Position numbers and translations under genes: made by a program. From positions 558,001 through 622,000 of the forward strand of contig NZ_SMTK01000001.1 in assembly GCF_004357995.1 (NCBI RefSeq): 64,000 bases of DNA. Direction: 5' to 3'. Under the pieces are notes generated by a model that saw only the letters and a list, made by a program, of their open reading frames with translations, was not told the origin of the DNA and made no database searches. Each line of letters starts with the position of its first letter. The stretch's first letter is position 1. The stretch is from Arthrobacter crusticola (GTDB lineage Bacteria; Actinomycetota; Actinomycetes; Actinomycetales; Micrococcaceae). Positions 16,490-27,925 of this stretch are shown in pieces.

Positions 16490-18472
16490 CTAAGCCGCGG
16501 TCGACGCCAGGGCCGCCTCGAGCCAGCGCAGGACCTCCGCGCGCAGGTCCCGCGGCCCTGCCACCGCCGCCGCCCCGCCAAGCCCGGCGATGAGGCCGGG
16601 GAGCCAGGCCACCGAACCGACCCGCAGCTCCGCGGCGAGGGAGCCGTCGCCCAGTGCCTCGGTCCGCACGGCGCTGTACTGGGCCGCGATCCACCGGGCG
16701 GATTCCTTCAGCACCAGCACAACGCTCCGGTCATCCGGCGAGGGGATGTAGAGCCCCGTGGAGGGCGCAGCCTCGTGGGACGGTCCGGTCTCGCCGCCCC
16801 GGGTGACGGGCCGGTCCGTGAGGCGGACGTCCTGGATGCGGTCGAGCCGGAAGTTCCTGAATCCTGCGGAACTGGTGCACCAGGCCTCCACATACCAGCG
16901 GTCGTCCTGGGAGAAGGCACGGACCGGTTCGATGACCCGCTCTGTGATCTGGTCGCGGGCCGGCACGAGGTAGGACATCTCCACCTGGACGCCGCGCCGG
17001 AGGGCCTCCTGGAACAGCTCAAGGTGGGGCTGCACCTCATCCTCGCTGAGCCGGGTGGCGACGACAGTCCCCATCCGGGCTGCGTCCCCGGCCGCCGCGG
17101 TGAGCTTGGCCTGGGCCGTGGCCAGCGCCGGATGGGCGGCGATGCCGGGCAGGTCCCGCAGCGCCTGGAGGCCGACAATGAGGGTGCACGCCTCGTCCAT
17201 CGCCAGGCGCACCGGCTGGGAGAGGTTGCGGGCGTTGCTCAGGTAGATCCTGCCGCCCTCGACGTCCACATCCATCAATCCGTCGGGGTAGTGGCGCGGA
17301 CCGCTGACGAACAGCAGGTCGAGGTCCCGGGTCAGCTGCGCCTCGGTGACCTCGAACCGCTGCGCCGTCTCCTTCAGGTCGGCCCCGGGGTGCGCCAGCA
17401 GGTATGGCACCAGGTCGAGCAGGCGCAGCAGATGGTCCTGCGCCGAGGATTTCCGGCGCGGCAGCGTTCCCTGCGCTCCGGTGAGTTCGACTTCCGGGGC
17501 GGTGCGGGCGGCGTCGAGGGCACCGGTGAGCAGCTCCCGCACCCGGGCACCGAGCTCGGCGGGTTCGACGACGGAGGCGTTCGCACCGAAGCCGGCGACC
17601 TCCGCGGCAAGGGCCGGCAGTCCGGTATAGGGGACGCGGAGGCGGTCCCATTCCTCGCCGTGCTCGACGAGGGCTGAACCCCGGCGCACCCGCAGGATGT
17701 TGCAGGTGCCCGGGCGTACGAGCAGTTCGGCGGTCCCCTCGGTGTCCCGCCGGGTCAGGGAGGCCAGCGCGGCGTTGATGTCGAAGGATTCGGGCGGCTC
17801 GAAGCCGCCTTCGCGCAGGGCCGGCGGGGAGGTCATCCGGGACAGGCGGAAGAACCGTTCGGCCTGCCGGTCCGCGTCGAACCCGACAAGGTACCAGTGC
17901 CCGAACCGCGAGCCCATCCCCCACGGCCGCACCGTGCGTTTTTCCTCGCGTCCGGTGCTGGCGGCCCGATAGGTGAAGGTGATGGTCCGGCGGGCGGCCA
18001 TGGCGCGCCAGACCTCGTCCCAGTACGGTTCGCTGGTGCGGATCCGCGGCTGGACCGGCAGCGGAGCGGGCGGCTCGGAGCCCGGGGTCCGCAGGCTGAG
18101 CTTCCGCATGGCCCGTGAGGGGGCGGAGTCGAGCGAGGCGGGGTCCCACATCCCTGCCGCGAGGCTGAGGAAGGTGTATTCCTCGGCGGTGAAGGTCACC
18201 CCGGTGAGCTGGTATTCCTCGGCGTTGATGCGGTAGCGCTGCACCGTGTTGTCGGTCTCGAAGAGGGGATCCTCGCTGAAGGACTCAAGCGGAATGCCCT
18301 GTTCCCGCAGCATCGCCTTGTCCCGGTCGAAGAGCTTCTCCCGGGCAGCCGGCGTGGGCGCCTCACGGTACAGTTCGATTTCCTCGAACAGTTCCTCCTT
18401 GCTGAATCCGCGTTTGCTGGACAGCAGCAGGATCACCAGGGTCAGGAGTCGTTCGGTTCGTTTTGCGGACAC
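16490..18472 (-). CDS. pafBC: Fused PafB-PafC transcriptional regulator (tandem HTH-WYL)
   Basis: 660 residues, about twice the length of PafB or PafC alone. Residues 1-330 form an HTH start (KRTERLLTLVILLLSSKRG) plus a WYL domain (WYLVGFDADRQ). Residues 340-660 repeat the plan, with HTH DHLLRLLDLVPYLLAHPG and WYL WYVEAWCTSSAGFRNFRLDRI. In mycobacteria PafB and PafC are separate, act as a heterodimer, and activate most LexA-independent DNA-damage genes. Fused forms are known in Micrococcaceae. GTG 18472 lies seven bases after TAAGGT. It heads a leftward unit with tatA, tatC and possibly helY. Confidence 0.93.
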   Translation of the reverse strand: MSAKRTERLLTLVILLLSSKRGFSKEELFEEIELYREAPTPAAREKLFDRDKAMLREQGIPLESFSEDPLFETDNTVQRYRINAEEYQLTGVTFTAEEYTFLSLAAGMWDPASLDSAPSRAMRKLSLRTPGSEPPAPLPVQPRIRTSEPYWDEVWRAMAARRTITFTYRAASTGREEKRTVRPWGMGSRFGHWYLVGFDADRQAERFFRLSRMTSPPALREGGFEPPESFDINAALASLTRRDTEGTAELLVRPGTCNILRVRRGSALVEHGEEWDRLRVPYTGLPALAAEVAGFGANASVVEPAELGARVRELLTGALDAARTAPEVELTGAQGTLPRRKSSAQDHLLRLLDLVPYLLAHPGADLKETAQRFEVTEAQLTRDLDLLFVSGPRHYPDGLMDVDVEGGRIYLSNARNLSQPVRLAMDEACTLIVGLQALRDLPGIAAHPALATAQAKLTAAAGDAARMGTVVATRLSEDEVQPHLELFQEALRRGVQVEMSYLVPARDQITERVIEPVRAFSQDDRWYVEAWCTSSAGFRNFRLDRIQDVRLTDRPVTRGGETGPSHEAAPSTGLYIPSPDDRSVVLVLKESARWIAAQYSAVRTEALGDGSLAAELRVGSVAWLPGLIAGLGGAAAVAGPRDLRAEVLRWLEAALASTAA

Positions 18473-18536
18473 GGGAGTTACCTTACCTGCCTGCGAACCG
18501 CCGCCGGACCAGCCCTTTGCCTGCCCGGAAACAGCG

Positions 18537-18568
18537 CTGCCGCCCGGCGCCGGGGCGCGGGGCGGCAG
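18537..18568 (-). terminator. Possible hairpin terminator after the first FKBP gene
   Basis: CTGCCGCCC (18537-18545) is perfectly inverted at 18560-18568 with a 14-base GC-rich loop, 19-50 bases past the FKBP stop. There is no T run, so it is only a candidate. Confidence 0.35.
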
Positions 18569-18586
18569 CTGCCGGGGTGGTGAGGC

Positions 18587-18982
18587 TCAGCGCACGTCGA
18601 GCAGGTCGACGACGAAGATCAACGATTCATTCGGGCCGATCGCCGAGCCGGCGCCGCGGGCGCCGTAGGCAAGCTCGGAGGGAATCTCAAGCCGGCGGCG
18701 GCCGCCGACCTTCATGCCGAGCAGGCCCTGGTCCCAGCCCTGAATGACCTGGCCGATGCCGACCTTGAAGTCGAGCGGTGCACCGCGGTTCCAGGACGCG
18801 TCGAACTCCTCGCCGGTGGAAAACGCGACGCCGACGTAGTGGGTGGAGACGGTGTCCCCGGCCGTGGCCGCCTTGCCGTTGCCTTCGATGAGGTCTTCGA
18901 TGACGAGTTCGGTGGGTGCGCCGTGGCTCGGAAAATCGATCTCCGGCTTGGACCGGTCGAATTCACGCTGTCCAAATGACAT
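18587..18982 (-). CDS. FKBP-type peptidyl-prolyl cis-trans isomerase, cytoplasmic
   Basis: 131 residues covering one FKBP domain. Visible active-site elements are GDTVSTHYVGV, GEEFDASWNRG, FKVGIGQVIQGWDQGLLGM, SELAYGARG and LIFVVDLLDV. There is no signal peptide, so it acts in the cytoplasm on proline peptide bonds during folding. The start is ATG 18982 with GGAGAA upstream. It lies 38 bases downstream of a lipoprotein FKBP paralogue on the same strand; the pair sits between pafBC and the proteasome operon, as in related genomes. Confidence 0.94.
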   Translation of the reverse strand: MSFGQREFDRSKPEIDFPSHGAPTELVIEDLIEGNGKAATAGDTVSTHYVGVAFSTGEEFDASWNRGAPLDFKVGIGQVIQGWDQGLLGMKVGGRRRLEIPSELAYGARGAGSAIGPNESLIFVVDLLDVR

Positions 18983-19020
18983 GGTTCTCCTTCGCAGGTG
19001 GGGGTGTTCGGGTGGTGCGG

Positions 19021-19959
19021 TTACTTGGCGGCTGACTTGCCCGTGATCTCCACGAAGAACACGAGCGTGCCGGAGGGGCGGCCCTCGGGTGCCGGGTCGC
19101 CGTAGCCCCAGGCGCCGGGGATGACCAGCAGCACCTGCGAGCCGACCTTCTGGCCGGCCAGGCCCTTCGTCCAGCCCTCGATGACGCCGGTCAGCGGGAA
19201 TTCGGCGGGTTCGCCACGCTCGAAGCTCGAGTCGAACTGCTCGCCGTCCTCCCAGCGCCAGCCGCTGTAGTTGGCGGTGATCGTGTCGGACTCGGCGACG
19301 ACTTCGCCGTCGCCCTCCTTGAGGACCTTCACCACGAGGTCCTTGGACGGCTCGTTGTCGGGGATGGTGACCTCGGGTGCGCCGTCTTTGGCGAACTTGA
19401 ACGTGGGCAGCTTGCCCTCGTCGTCAAGCGTGCTGACGTCCTCAGGGGAAAGGATCTTGGGCTCCGGCGCGGGGTCCTTGGCGGAGATGATCTTCAGTAC
19501 CACGAGCTGCTGCGGAGTGGCCTCCTGGCCTTCGGCAGGTTCTTCGACCGGGCGGGTGTACCCGACCTGGGCTCCGACCTTCGTGCCCACCAGGACCTCG
19601 TACAGCTCGGCGTCCTGCTCCTTGAGGGTGTCGTCAACGGGCAGCGGCTGCGGCTGGCCGCCCTCGTAGGTGTCGCCGAGCTTGCTTCCGTCTTCGGCAT
19701 TGAAGAACGCGGCGTTGAAGGTGATCTGCTGGCCTGCCTTAATGGCCTTGCCGTCGCCCTCGACGAGGGTCTTCACGGCGGGAGCGGTGACCTTCAGGGG
19801 CGTGTCGAACTCGACCTTGGGGGCCTTCTTATCGCTGCCGCCGCTGACGGTGACCGACTCGAAGACGTCGGCATCACCGGCCGACTTCCCGGTCGACGCG
19901 CCGCCGCATGCGGTGAGCACGAGCAGCAGGGGCAGGAGGAACAAAAGTATCCGTCGCAC
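19021..19959 (-). CDS. FKBP-type peptidyl-prolyl isomerase lipoprotein
   Basis: 312 residues. The N terminus MRRILLFLLPLLLVLTACGG is a lipoprotein signal with lipobox LTAC (Cys18), so it is anchored outside the membrane. The C-terminal FKBP domain (about residues 215-308) has DTITANYSGW, FDSSFERGEPAEF, GVIEGWTKGLAGQKVG and IPGAWGYGD. The middle third contains a second, degenerate FKBP-like segment (AGQQITFNAAFF), suggesting an ancient duplication. It is expected to assist folding of exported proteins. The start is GTG 19959 with GAAAGAAG upstream. Confidence 0.9.
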   Translation of the reverse strand: MRRILLFLLPLLLVLTACGGASTGKSAGDADVFESVTVSGGSDKKAPKVEFDTPLKVTAPAVKTLVEGDGKAIKAGQQITFNAAFFNAEDGSKLGDTYEGGQPQPLPVDDTLKEQDAELYEVLVGTKVGAQVGYTRPVEEPAEGQEATPQQLVVLKIISAKDPAPEPKILSPEDVSTLDDEGKLPTFKFAKDGAPEVTIPDNEPSKDLVVKVLKEGDGEVVAESDTITANYSGWRWEDGEQFDSSFERGEPAEFPLTGVIEGWTKGLAGQKVGSQVLLVIPGAWGYGDPAPEGRPSGTLVFFVEITGKSAAK

Positions 19960-20086
19960 AGAACTTCTTTCGCAGGAGTTGTCGGTAGTTCAGGCAGCGC
20001 CCATCCGGACGGGCATCTTCAAGCCTAACGGTTTCCGGGCGGCGTTTTCTCCCCCGGCCCGCGCCCCACGGTAGGCGCCGGTGTGG

Positions 20087-21448
20087 TTAGAGGTGCTCGA
20101 GGAGGGCCTCGACCCGCTCATCGACCGCTTTGAAGGGGTCCTTGCAGAGGATGGTCTGCTGGGCCCGGTCGTTGAGTTTCAGGTGGACCCAGTCCACCGT
20201 GTAGTCGCGGTTGGCTTCCTTGGCCCGCCGCACGAATTCGCCGCGCAGCCGGGCCCGGGTGGTCTGCGGCGGGGTGTCGACGGCTTCCTTGACGACGACG
20301 TCGTCGACCACCCGCAGCGCCTCCCCCCGGGCCTGGAGCAGGAAGAACAGGCCCCGGCTGCGGGAGATGTCGTGGTAGGTCAGATCGAGCTGCGATACCC
20401 GGGCGGAGTCTAGTTCGACCCCGTTGCGTTCCATGTACCGGTCGACGAGCTTCTTCTTGATCGCCCAGTCCACCTCCCGGTCGATCGCCGAGGTGTCCCC
20501 CGACTCGATGGCGTTCAGGGTCCGCTCCCACAGGCTCAGCACCGCTGGGACGTGCGCGTGGTGCGCGCCGTTGGCGTCGACGAAGGCGCGGGCCCGGGTG
20601 AGGTACTCCCGCTGCATGTCCAGGGCGGTGATGGAGCGCCCGTTGGCGAGCTTCAGCTGCTGCCGGCCCGAGAGGTCGTGGGAGATCTCCCGGATGCTGC
20701 GGATCGGGTTCTCGAGGCGGAAGTCACGCATCATTGCCCCGGCCTCGACCATGCGCAGGATCAGGTCCACGGAGCCGATCTTCAGGCGGGTCGTCGTCTC
20801 GGACATGTTCGAGTCCCCGGCGATGATGTGAAGACGGCGGAAGAACTCGGCGTCGGCGTGCGGTTCATCGCGGGTGTTGATGATCGGCCGCGACCGGGTG
20901 GTGGCCGAGGAGATCCCCTCCCAGAGGTGGTCCGCGCGCTGTGAGAACGCGTACAGCGAGCCATTCTGGGTCCGGAGCACCTTGCCGGCACCGACGAGGA
21001 GCTGCCGGGTGACGAGGAACGGGATGAGGATGTCGGCGAGCCGGCCGAATTCGAGCTTGCGCGGAATGAGGTAGTTCTCGTGGCTGCCGTAGGAGTTTCC
21101 GGCCGAATCGGTGTTGTTCTTGAACAGGTAAATATTGCCGTTGTAGCCCTCCTGGCCGAGCTTGCGCTGGGCTTCGACCACAAGGTCCTCGAGGATCAGC
21201 TCGCCGGCGCGGTCCTGGGCGATCAGCTGCGCGAGGTCGTCGCATTCGGCCGTCGCGTACTCCGGGTGGGATCCTACGTCGAGGTAGAGCCGTGAACCGT
21301 TGGTGAGGAACACATTGGAGGACCGCCCCCAGCTGACGACCTTCCGGAAGAGATACCTGGCCACCTCCTCGGGCGAGAGGGGCCGGGAGTTGGGCCCCGA
21401 GTAGGAGATGCCGAATTCAGTTTCGATTCCGAAGATACGCCGGTCCAT
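20087..21448 (-). CDS. pafA: Pup--protein ligase PafA
   Basis: 453 residues. Ligates the C-terminal glutamate of Pup to lysines of target proteins using ATP. The N terminus [14 protein letters not shown] is the glutamine-synthetase-like nucleotide/Mg site shared by PafA and Dop. The protein also carries [36 protein letters not shown] and [19 protein letters not shown]. The absence of the loop present in Dop, and its smaller size, identify it as the ligase. It is the last gene of the leftward proteasome operon and overlaps the prcA stop by one base (TGATG). Confidence 0.97.
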   Translation of the reverse strand: MDRRIFGIETEFGISYSGPNSRPLSPEEVARYLFRKVVSWGRSSNVFLTNGSRLYLDVGSHPEYATAECDDLAQLIAQDRAGELILEDLVVEAQRKLGQEGYNGNIYLFKNNTDSAGNSYGSHENYLIPRKLEFGRLADILIPFLVTRQLLVGAGKVLRTQNGSLYAFSQRADHLWEGISSATTRSRPIINTRDEPHADAEFFRRLHIIAGDSNMSETTTRLKIGSVDLILRMVEAGAMMRDFRLENPIRSIREISHDLSGRQQLKLANGRSITALDMQREYLTRARAFVDANGAHHAHVPAVLSLWERTLNAIESGDTSAIDREVDWAIKKKLVDRYMERNGVELDSARVSQLDLTYHDISRSRGLFFLLQARGEALRVVDDVVVKEAVDTPPQTTRARLRGEFVRRAKEANRDYTVDWVHLKLNDRAQQTILCKDPFKAVDERVEALLEHL

Positions 21449-22173
21449 CAGACAGGGCTTTCCCGAGAGGTGAGCATGGTTTCGAGTTCAGGGATGCCGA
21501 CGCGCCGGAACGCCCGGTGGGTGCCCCGGGCCACCTCCGGGTCGCGGTCGAGCACCGCCACTTCAAGCGATTCCGGCCCAAGCTGGGGACCGGCGCCCGT
21601 TGTGCCGTCCTGCCGCAGCGAGTGCACTGCGGCGCGGACGGCCTCCGGGAAGTCGAGGTCCTCGGAGAAGCTGCTGCGCAGCACCTCCACCACGGCCTCC
21701 GCCGCGCCGCCCATCACCACGAACCCCTTTTCGTCGGCGATCGAGCCGTCGAAGGTGAGGCGGTACAGGTGGTCCGCGGCGGGATGCTCCCCCACCTCGG
21801 CGACCACCAGTTCGACCTCGAACGGCTTGCTCTCGGCGGTGAAGACGGCGCCAAGGCTCTGCGCGTACACGCTGGCCAGGCCGCGGGCGGTGACGTCTTC
21901 GCGGTCGTAGGAATAACCCCGGACGTCGGCGTAGCGGATGCCCGCCTGCCTCAGGCTCTCGAACTCGTTGTACTTCCCCACGGCGGCGAAGGCGATGCGG
22001 TCGTAGATCTCACCGAGCTTGTGCAGCGACGGCGACGGGTTCTCGGCGACGAGGGCGATGCCGTCGCGGCAGCTGAGCACGATGACCGAACGGCCGCGGC
22101 CGATCCCCTTCCGCGCGAAGTCGGCGCGGTCCCGCATGAGCTGCTCGGGTGATACGTAGAACTGCTGGGTCAT
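21448..22173 (-). CDS. prcA: Proteasome subunit alpha
   Basis: 241 residues. The non-catalytic ring subunit of the 20S proteasome, which gates entry to the chamber. It begins [20 protein letters not shown], the gating N-terminal tail of actinobacterial PrcA, followed by [26 protein letters not shown] and [22 protein letters not shown]. The catalytic Thr is absent, as expected for alpha. It lies three bases after prcB and one base overlapping pafA, so co-translation is likely. Confidence 0.97.
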   Translation of the reverse strand: MTQQFYVSPEQLMRDRADFARKGIGRGRSVIVLSCRDGIALVAENPSPSLHKLGEIYDRIAFAAVGKYNEFESLRQAGIRYADVRGYSYDREDVTARGLASVYAQSLGAVFTAESKPFEVELVVAEVGEHPAADHLYRLTFDGSIADEKGFVVMGGAAEAVVEVLRSSFSEDLDFPEAVRAAVHSLRQDGTTGAGPQLGPESLEVAVLDRDPEVARGTHRAFRRVGIPELETMLTSRESPV

Positions 22174-22176
22174 GGT

Positions 22177-23001
22177 CTAGGCCTCCCGTCCTGCAATGGA
22201 GCGGCTCGCGATGACATTCCGCGCCGTCGTCTCAAGATCCCGGTCCGGAATCCGCCGCGTGCCCGCACTGTTCACGGTATACACGACCGGCCACAGCTCG
22301 CGGACCACGTCGGGCCCGCCGGTGGCCGAGTCGTCGTCGGCGGCGTCGTAGAGGGCCTCGACCGCCACCTGCACCGCGGAGGCTTCGTCGAGGTTGGGCT
22401 TCCACAGCTTTTTCAAGGATCCGCGGGCAAACGCCGAGCCCGAGCCGACGCTGTGGTGCTCCTGTTCCTCGTACCGCCCGCCGGTGACGTCGAAGGAGAA
22501 GAGCCGTCCCTCACGGCGGCTGGTATCGTAGCCGGCGAAGAGGGGCACTACGGCGAGCCCCTGCAGCGCCATGGGAAGGTTCTGCCGGACCATGGCGGCC
22601 AAGCGGTTGGCCTTCCCGTCAAGGCTCATGCGGGTGCCTTCGATCTTCTCGTAGTGCTCGAGTTCGACCTGGAACAGGCGGGTCAGGTCAAGTGCGATCC
22701 CGGCGGTGCCGGCGATGCCGAGCACCGAGAACATATCCGCGGGGAAGACCTTCTCAATGTGCCGGCTGGCGATGACGTTGCCCATGGTGGCCCGGCGGTC
22801 CCCCGCCATCAGCACGCCGCCGGCGAAGGTCAGCGACACGATGGTCGTTGCGTGAGGGGCGAGGGCGGGACCGGCCCCCTGGGCCGGGAAGTCAACGCGG
22901 CTGCGCGAAGCGAGCAGGTCGGGGTGATGGCGCCCCAGATGGTCCGAGAACGACGTCGATGCCGCCCGGGCGACCGATGCTGCAGCTTCTTCCGGCATCA
23001 T
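22177..23001 (-). CDS. prcB: Proteasome subunit beta
   Basis: 274 residues. The catalytic subunit of the 20S proteasome. A propeptide of about 51 residues precedes the [11 protein letters not shown] block, so autoprocessing should expose Thr52 as the nucleophile. Downstream, [12 protein letters not shown] and [20 protein letters not shown] carry the conserved Asp and Lys of the active site. It lies between pup (5 bases) and prcA (3 bases), the standard order. No unusual features apart from a somewhat short propeptide. Confidence 0.97.
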   Translation of the reverse strand: MMPEEAAASVARAASTSFSDHLGRHHPDLLASRSRVDFPAQGAGPALAPHATTIVSLTFAGGVLMAGDRRATMGNVIASRHIEKVFPADMFSVLGIAGTAGIALDLTRLFQVELEHYEKIEGTRMSLDGKANRLAAMVRQNLPMALQGLAVVPLFAGYDTSRREGRLFSFDVTGGRYEEQEHHSVGSGSAFARGSLKKLWKPNLDEASAVQVAVEALYDAADDDSATGGPDVVRELWPVVYTVNSAGTRRIPDRDLETTARNVIASRSIAGREA

Positions 23002-23006
23002 TGCCT

Positions 23007-23210
23007 TTACTGCCCGCCCTTCTGGACGAAGCCCCTGACGAACTCCTCGGCGTTGGACTCAAGCACCCCGTCAATCTCGTCGAGCAGGTCGTCGACGCCC
23101 TGGGTTTCTCCGGTGTCCGAGGCGGAGGCGGGAGCGGCGGGAGGCTCCGCCGGGGTCTCTTCCTGCTCCTCGGTGCGTGCGCCTGTGGCCTTGTGATCCT
23201 GTGTTGCCAT
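23007..23210 (-). CDS. pup: Prokaryotic ubiquitin-like protein Pup
   Basis: 67 residues. An acidic, disordered N-terminal half rich in E, P, A and T is followed by the helical region [20 protein letters not shown] that binds the ARC/Mpa coiled coil, and then FVQKGGQ. The C-terminal GGQ means that Dop must deamidate Gln to Glu before PafA can attach it to substrates. dop is the adjacent upstream gene (33 bases). A classical member in size, charge and position. Confidence 0.98.
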   Translation of the reverse strand: MATQDHKATGARTEEQEETPAEPPAAPASASDTGETQGVDDLLDEIDGVLESNAEEFVRGFVQKGGQ

Positions 23211-23243
23211 GATGAGCCCCCTTCGGTTTCGGTTCTGCTGCTT

Positions 23244-24886
23244 CTATGGTGCCACGCGCTGTTCCGGCCCGCTCAACAATCGGGTGAGGAAGTCTTCAGC
23301 GGTGGCGGATTCCTGAAAAAGCCGCTCGGTGAGCCGCGCGGTGCCGCGCAGCGGCTCCCGTGTCTGGACCCGCTGCAGCCGGTTCTGCGAGGGTATTTCG
23401 AAGATGATCGAGTCCCAGCTGGCCCCGACCACCTCCGCGGGGAAGTTGGCGATGCACTTGCCCCGGAAGTAGGCGCGGGTGTCCCGCGGCGGCTCGGCAA
23501 CCGCCCGCTCCACCTGCGCCGGGGTGACCAGCAGTTCGACCTGTCCGCGCTGGGCCAACCGGTGGTAAATTCCCTTGCTGGGCCGCAGGTCGGCGTACTG
23601 CAGGTCGACCAGGGCGAGCCGGTGGTTGTCCCAGCCGACCGAGTCGCGGTCGCGGTAGGCCTGCAGGATCTTCAGCTTCGCGACCCAGTCGACGGAGGCG
23701 GCGGCGTCCATCGGGTCGTGCCGGAGCACCCCGATCAGCGACCCCCACCGGTCCAGCACGTCCTGCGTCTGGGCGTCGGCGCCGCCGGCGCAGGCCGCGG
23801 CGGCGGCGTCGTAGTACATCTCCTGAAGATCGAGCGCCGTCACCTGCCGGCCGTCGGCGAGCCGCACCGTGCTCTGAAGCGACGGGTCGTGGCTGATGTC
23901 CTGGAGGGCGTGGACGGGCTCGGCGAGCTCGGGCACCGGGCACAGGTCGCGTTCGATGAGGGAGAGCACCAGGGAAGTGGTGCCCAGCTTCAGGTAGTTC
24001 GACACCTCATTCAGGTTCGCGTCGCCGATGATGACATGGAGCCTCCGGTACTTCTCCGCCACGGCGTGGGGTTCGTCGCGGGTGTTGATGATGGGCCGGC
24101 GCACCGTGGTCTCCAGCCCGATCTCGTTCTCGAAAAAGTCGGCCCGCTGGCTGACCTGGAAGCCGGGCCGCTGGTGGGTGGCGCCGATGCCGACCCGGCC
24201 CGCCCCGCACAGCACCTGCCGGGAAACGAAGAAGGGGATCAGCGCCGCGGCAAGGTTTCCGAAGGGGACGCTGCGGGGCACGAGGTAGTTCTCGTGCGAG
24301 CCGTAGGAGACGCCCTTGTTGTCGGTGTTGTTCTTGTAGAGATGCACGGGTGAGAAGCCCGGGGTGGCGGCTATGCGTTCCATGGCCGCCAGCGCCACCC
24401 GGTCCCCCGCCCGGTCCCACAGCACGGCGTCGAGGGGGTTGGTCACCTCCGGGCTCGAGTACTCGGGGTGTGCATGGTCCACGTACAGCCGGGCGCCGTT
24501 GTTGAGCACCAGGTTCATCAGCACCGCGGTGTCCTGCGGGTCGCCGCCCTCCGCCAGCGCCACCTGCTCCGCCGTAAGCACGGGCGGCTCATCCGTCAGC
24601 TGGGACGGGTGGGCCGACCCCCGGTCAACGAGCCAGCCCCGGGCGTCGGTCAGGGGTGCTTCGTCGGTGTAGTCCCACCTCGTGCCGGCCAGGTTCCCGA
24701 GGCCCTCGCGCAGCGTCGCCGCGTAGGCGTTGACCACCTGGGAGGAGAGCATCGTGGGGTTCGCCGCGGGCAGCCCAGGGGCGATAATGCCGTATTCGGT
24801 TTCCGTACCCATGACCCGGTGCACCGACACCTCTGCCGTGGCGTCCGGCCCGACGGGGACCGTCCGATCCAATCCTCCGGTTGGGA

Positions 24887-24890
<4 letters not shown>
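23244..24890 (-). CDS. dop: Pup deamidase/depupylase Dop
   Basis: 548 residues. Converts the C-terminal Gln of Pup to Glu and removes Pup from proteins. The signature [13 protein letters not shown] begins at residue 27. The conserved [39 protein letters not shown] and [19 protein letters not shown] follow in the order shared with PafA. It is longer than PafA by the extra loop typical of Dop. The start at ATG 24890 overlaps the arc stop by four bases (ATGA), favouring it over the internal ATG at 24812; this gives a 26-residue N-terminal extension that may not be conserved. Confidence 0.95.
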
Positions 24891-26650
<1,760 letters not shown>

Positions 26651-26675
26651 ATCGTGTCGCCACCTTCACTCGGCA

Positions 26676-26691
26676 TTGAACTATAGTTCGA
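26676..26691. promoter_or_regulatory. SOS-box-like (LexA) palindrome over the arc -10
   Basis: TTGAACTATAGTTCGA agrees with the actinobacterial SOS box TCGAAC-N4-GTTCGA at 11 of the 12 fixed positions, and its core GAACTATAGTTC (26678-26689) is a perfect palindrome. On the minus strand the centre supplies TATAGT (26687-26682), a good -10 for the leftward arc operon. The ATG lies 31 bases downstream with GAAGGTGG between. LexA bound here would cover the promoter. Confidence 0.65.
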
Positions 26692-26791
26692 CCATAGCGC
26701 AGGACCGGCGGCAAATGCCCGCATCGTTGCCTAATTGTGGCGGGCGCAGGAACCCCTTATAGGTCTGCCCGGCGACGGCTCCGGTGTCCTC

Positions 26792-27862
<1,071 letters not shown>

Positions 27863-27877
27863 TCAGGAAGTCCTTTG

Positions 27878-27925
27878 GTCAATGTCAGTCGGGGTCAATG
27901 TCGGGCGGAGTCGATGTCAGGCGGT
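27878..27925. repeat. Three tandem 16-base repeats
   Basis: Units at 27878-27893, 27894-27909 and 27910-27925 share GTC(A/G)ATGTC followed by a seven-base GC-rich part. They fill the gap between the site-2 protease stop (TGA at 27917-27919, inside the third unit) and trmI. Their function is unknown; possible causes are slippage or a binding array. Confidence 0.6.
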
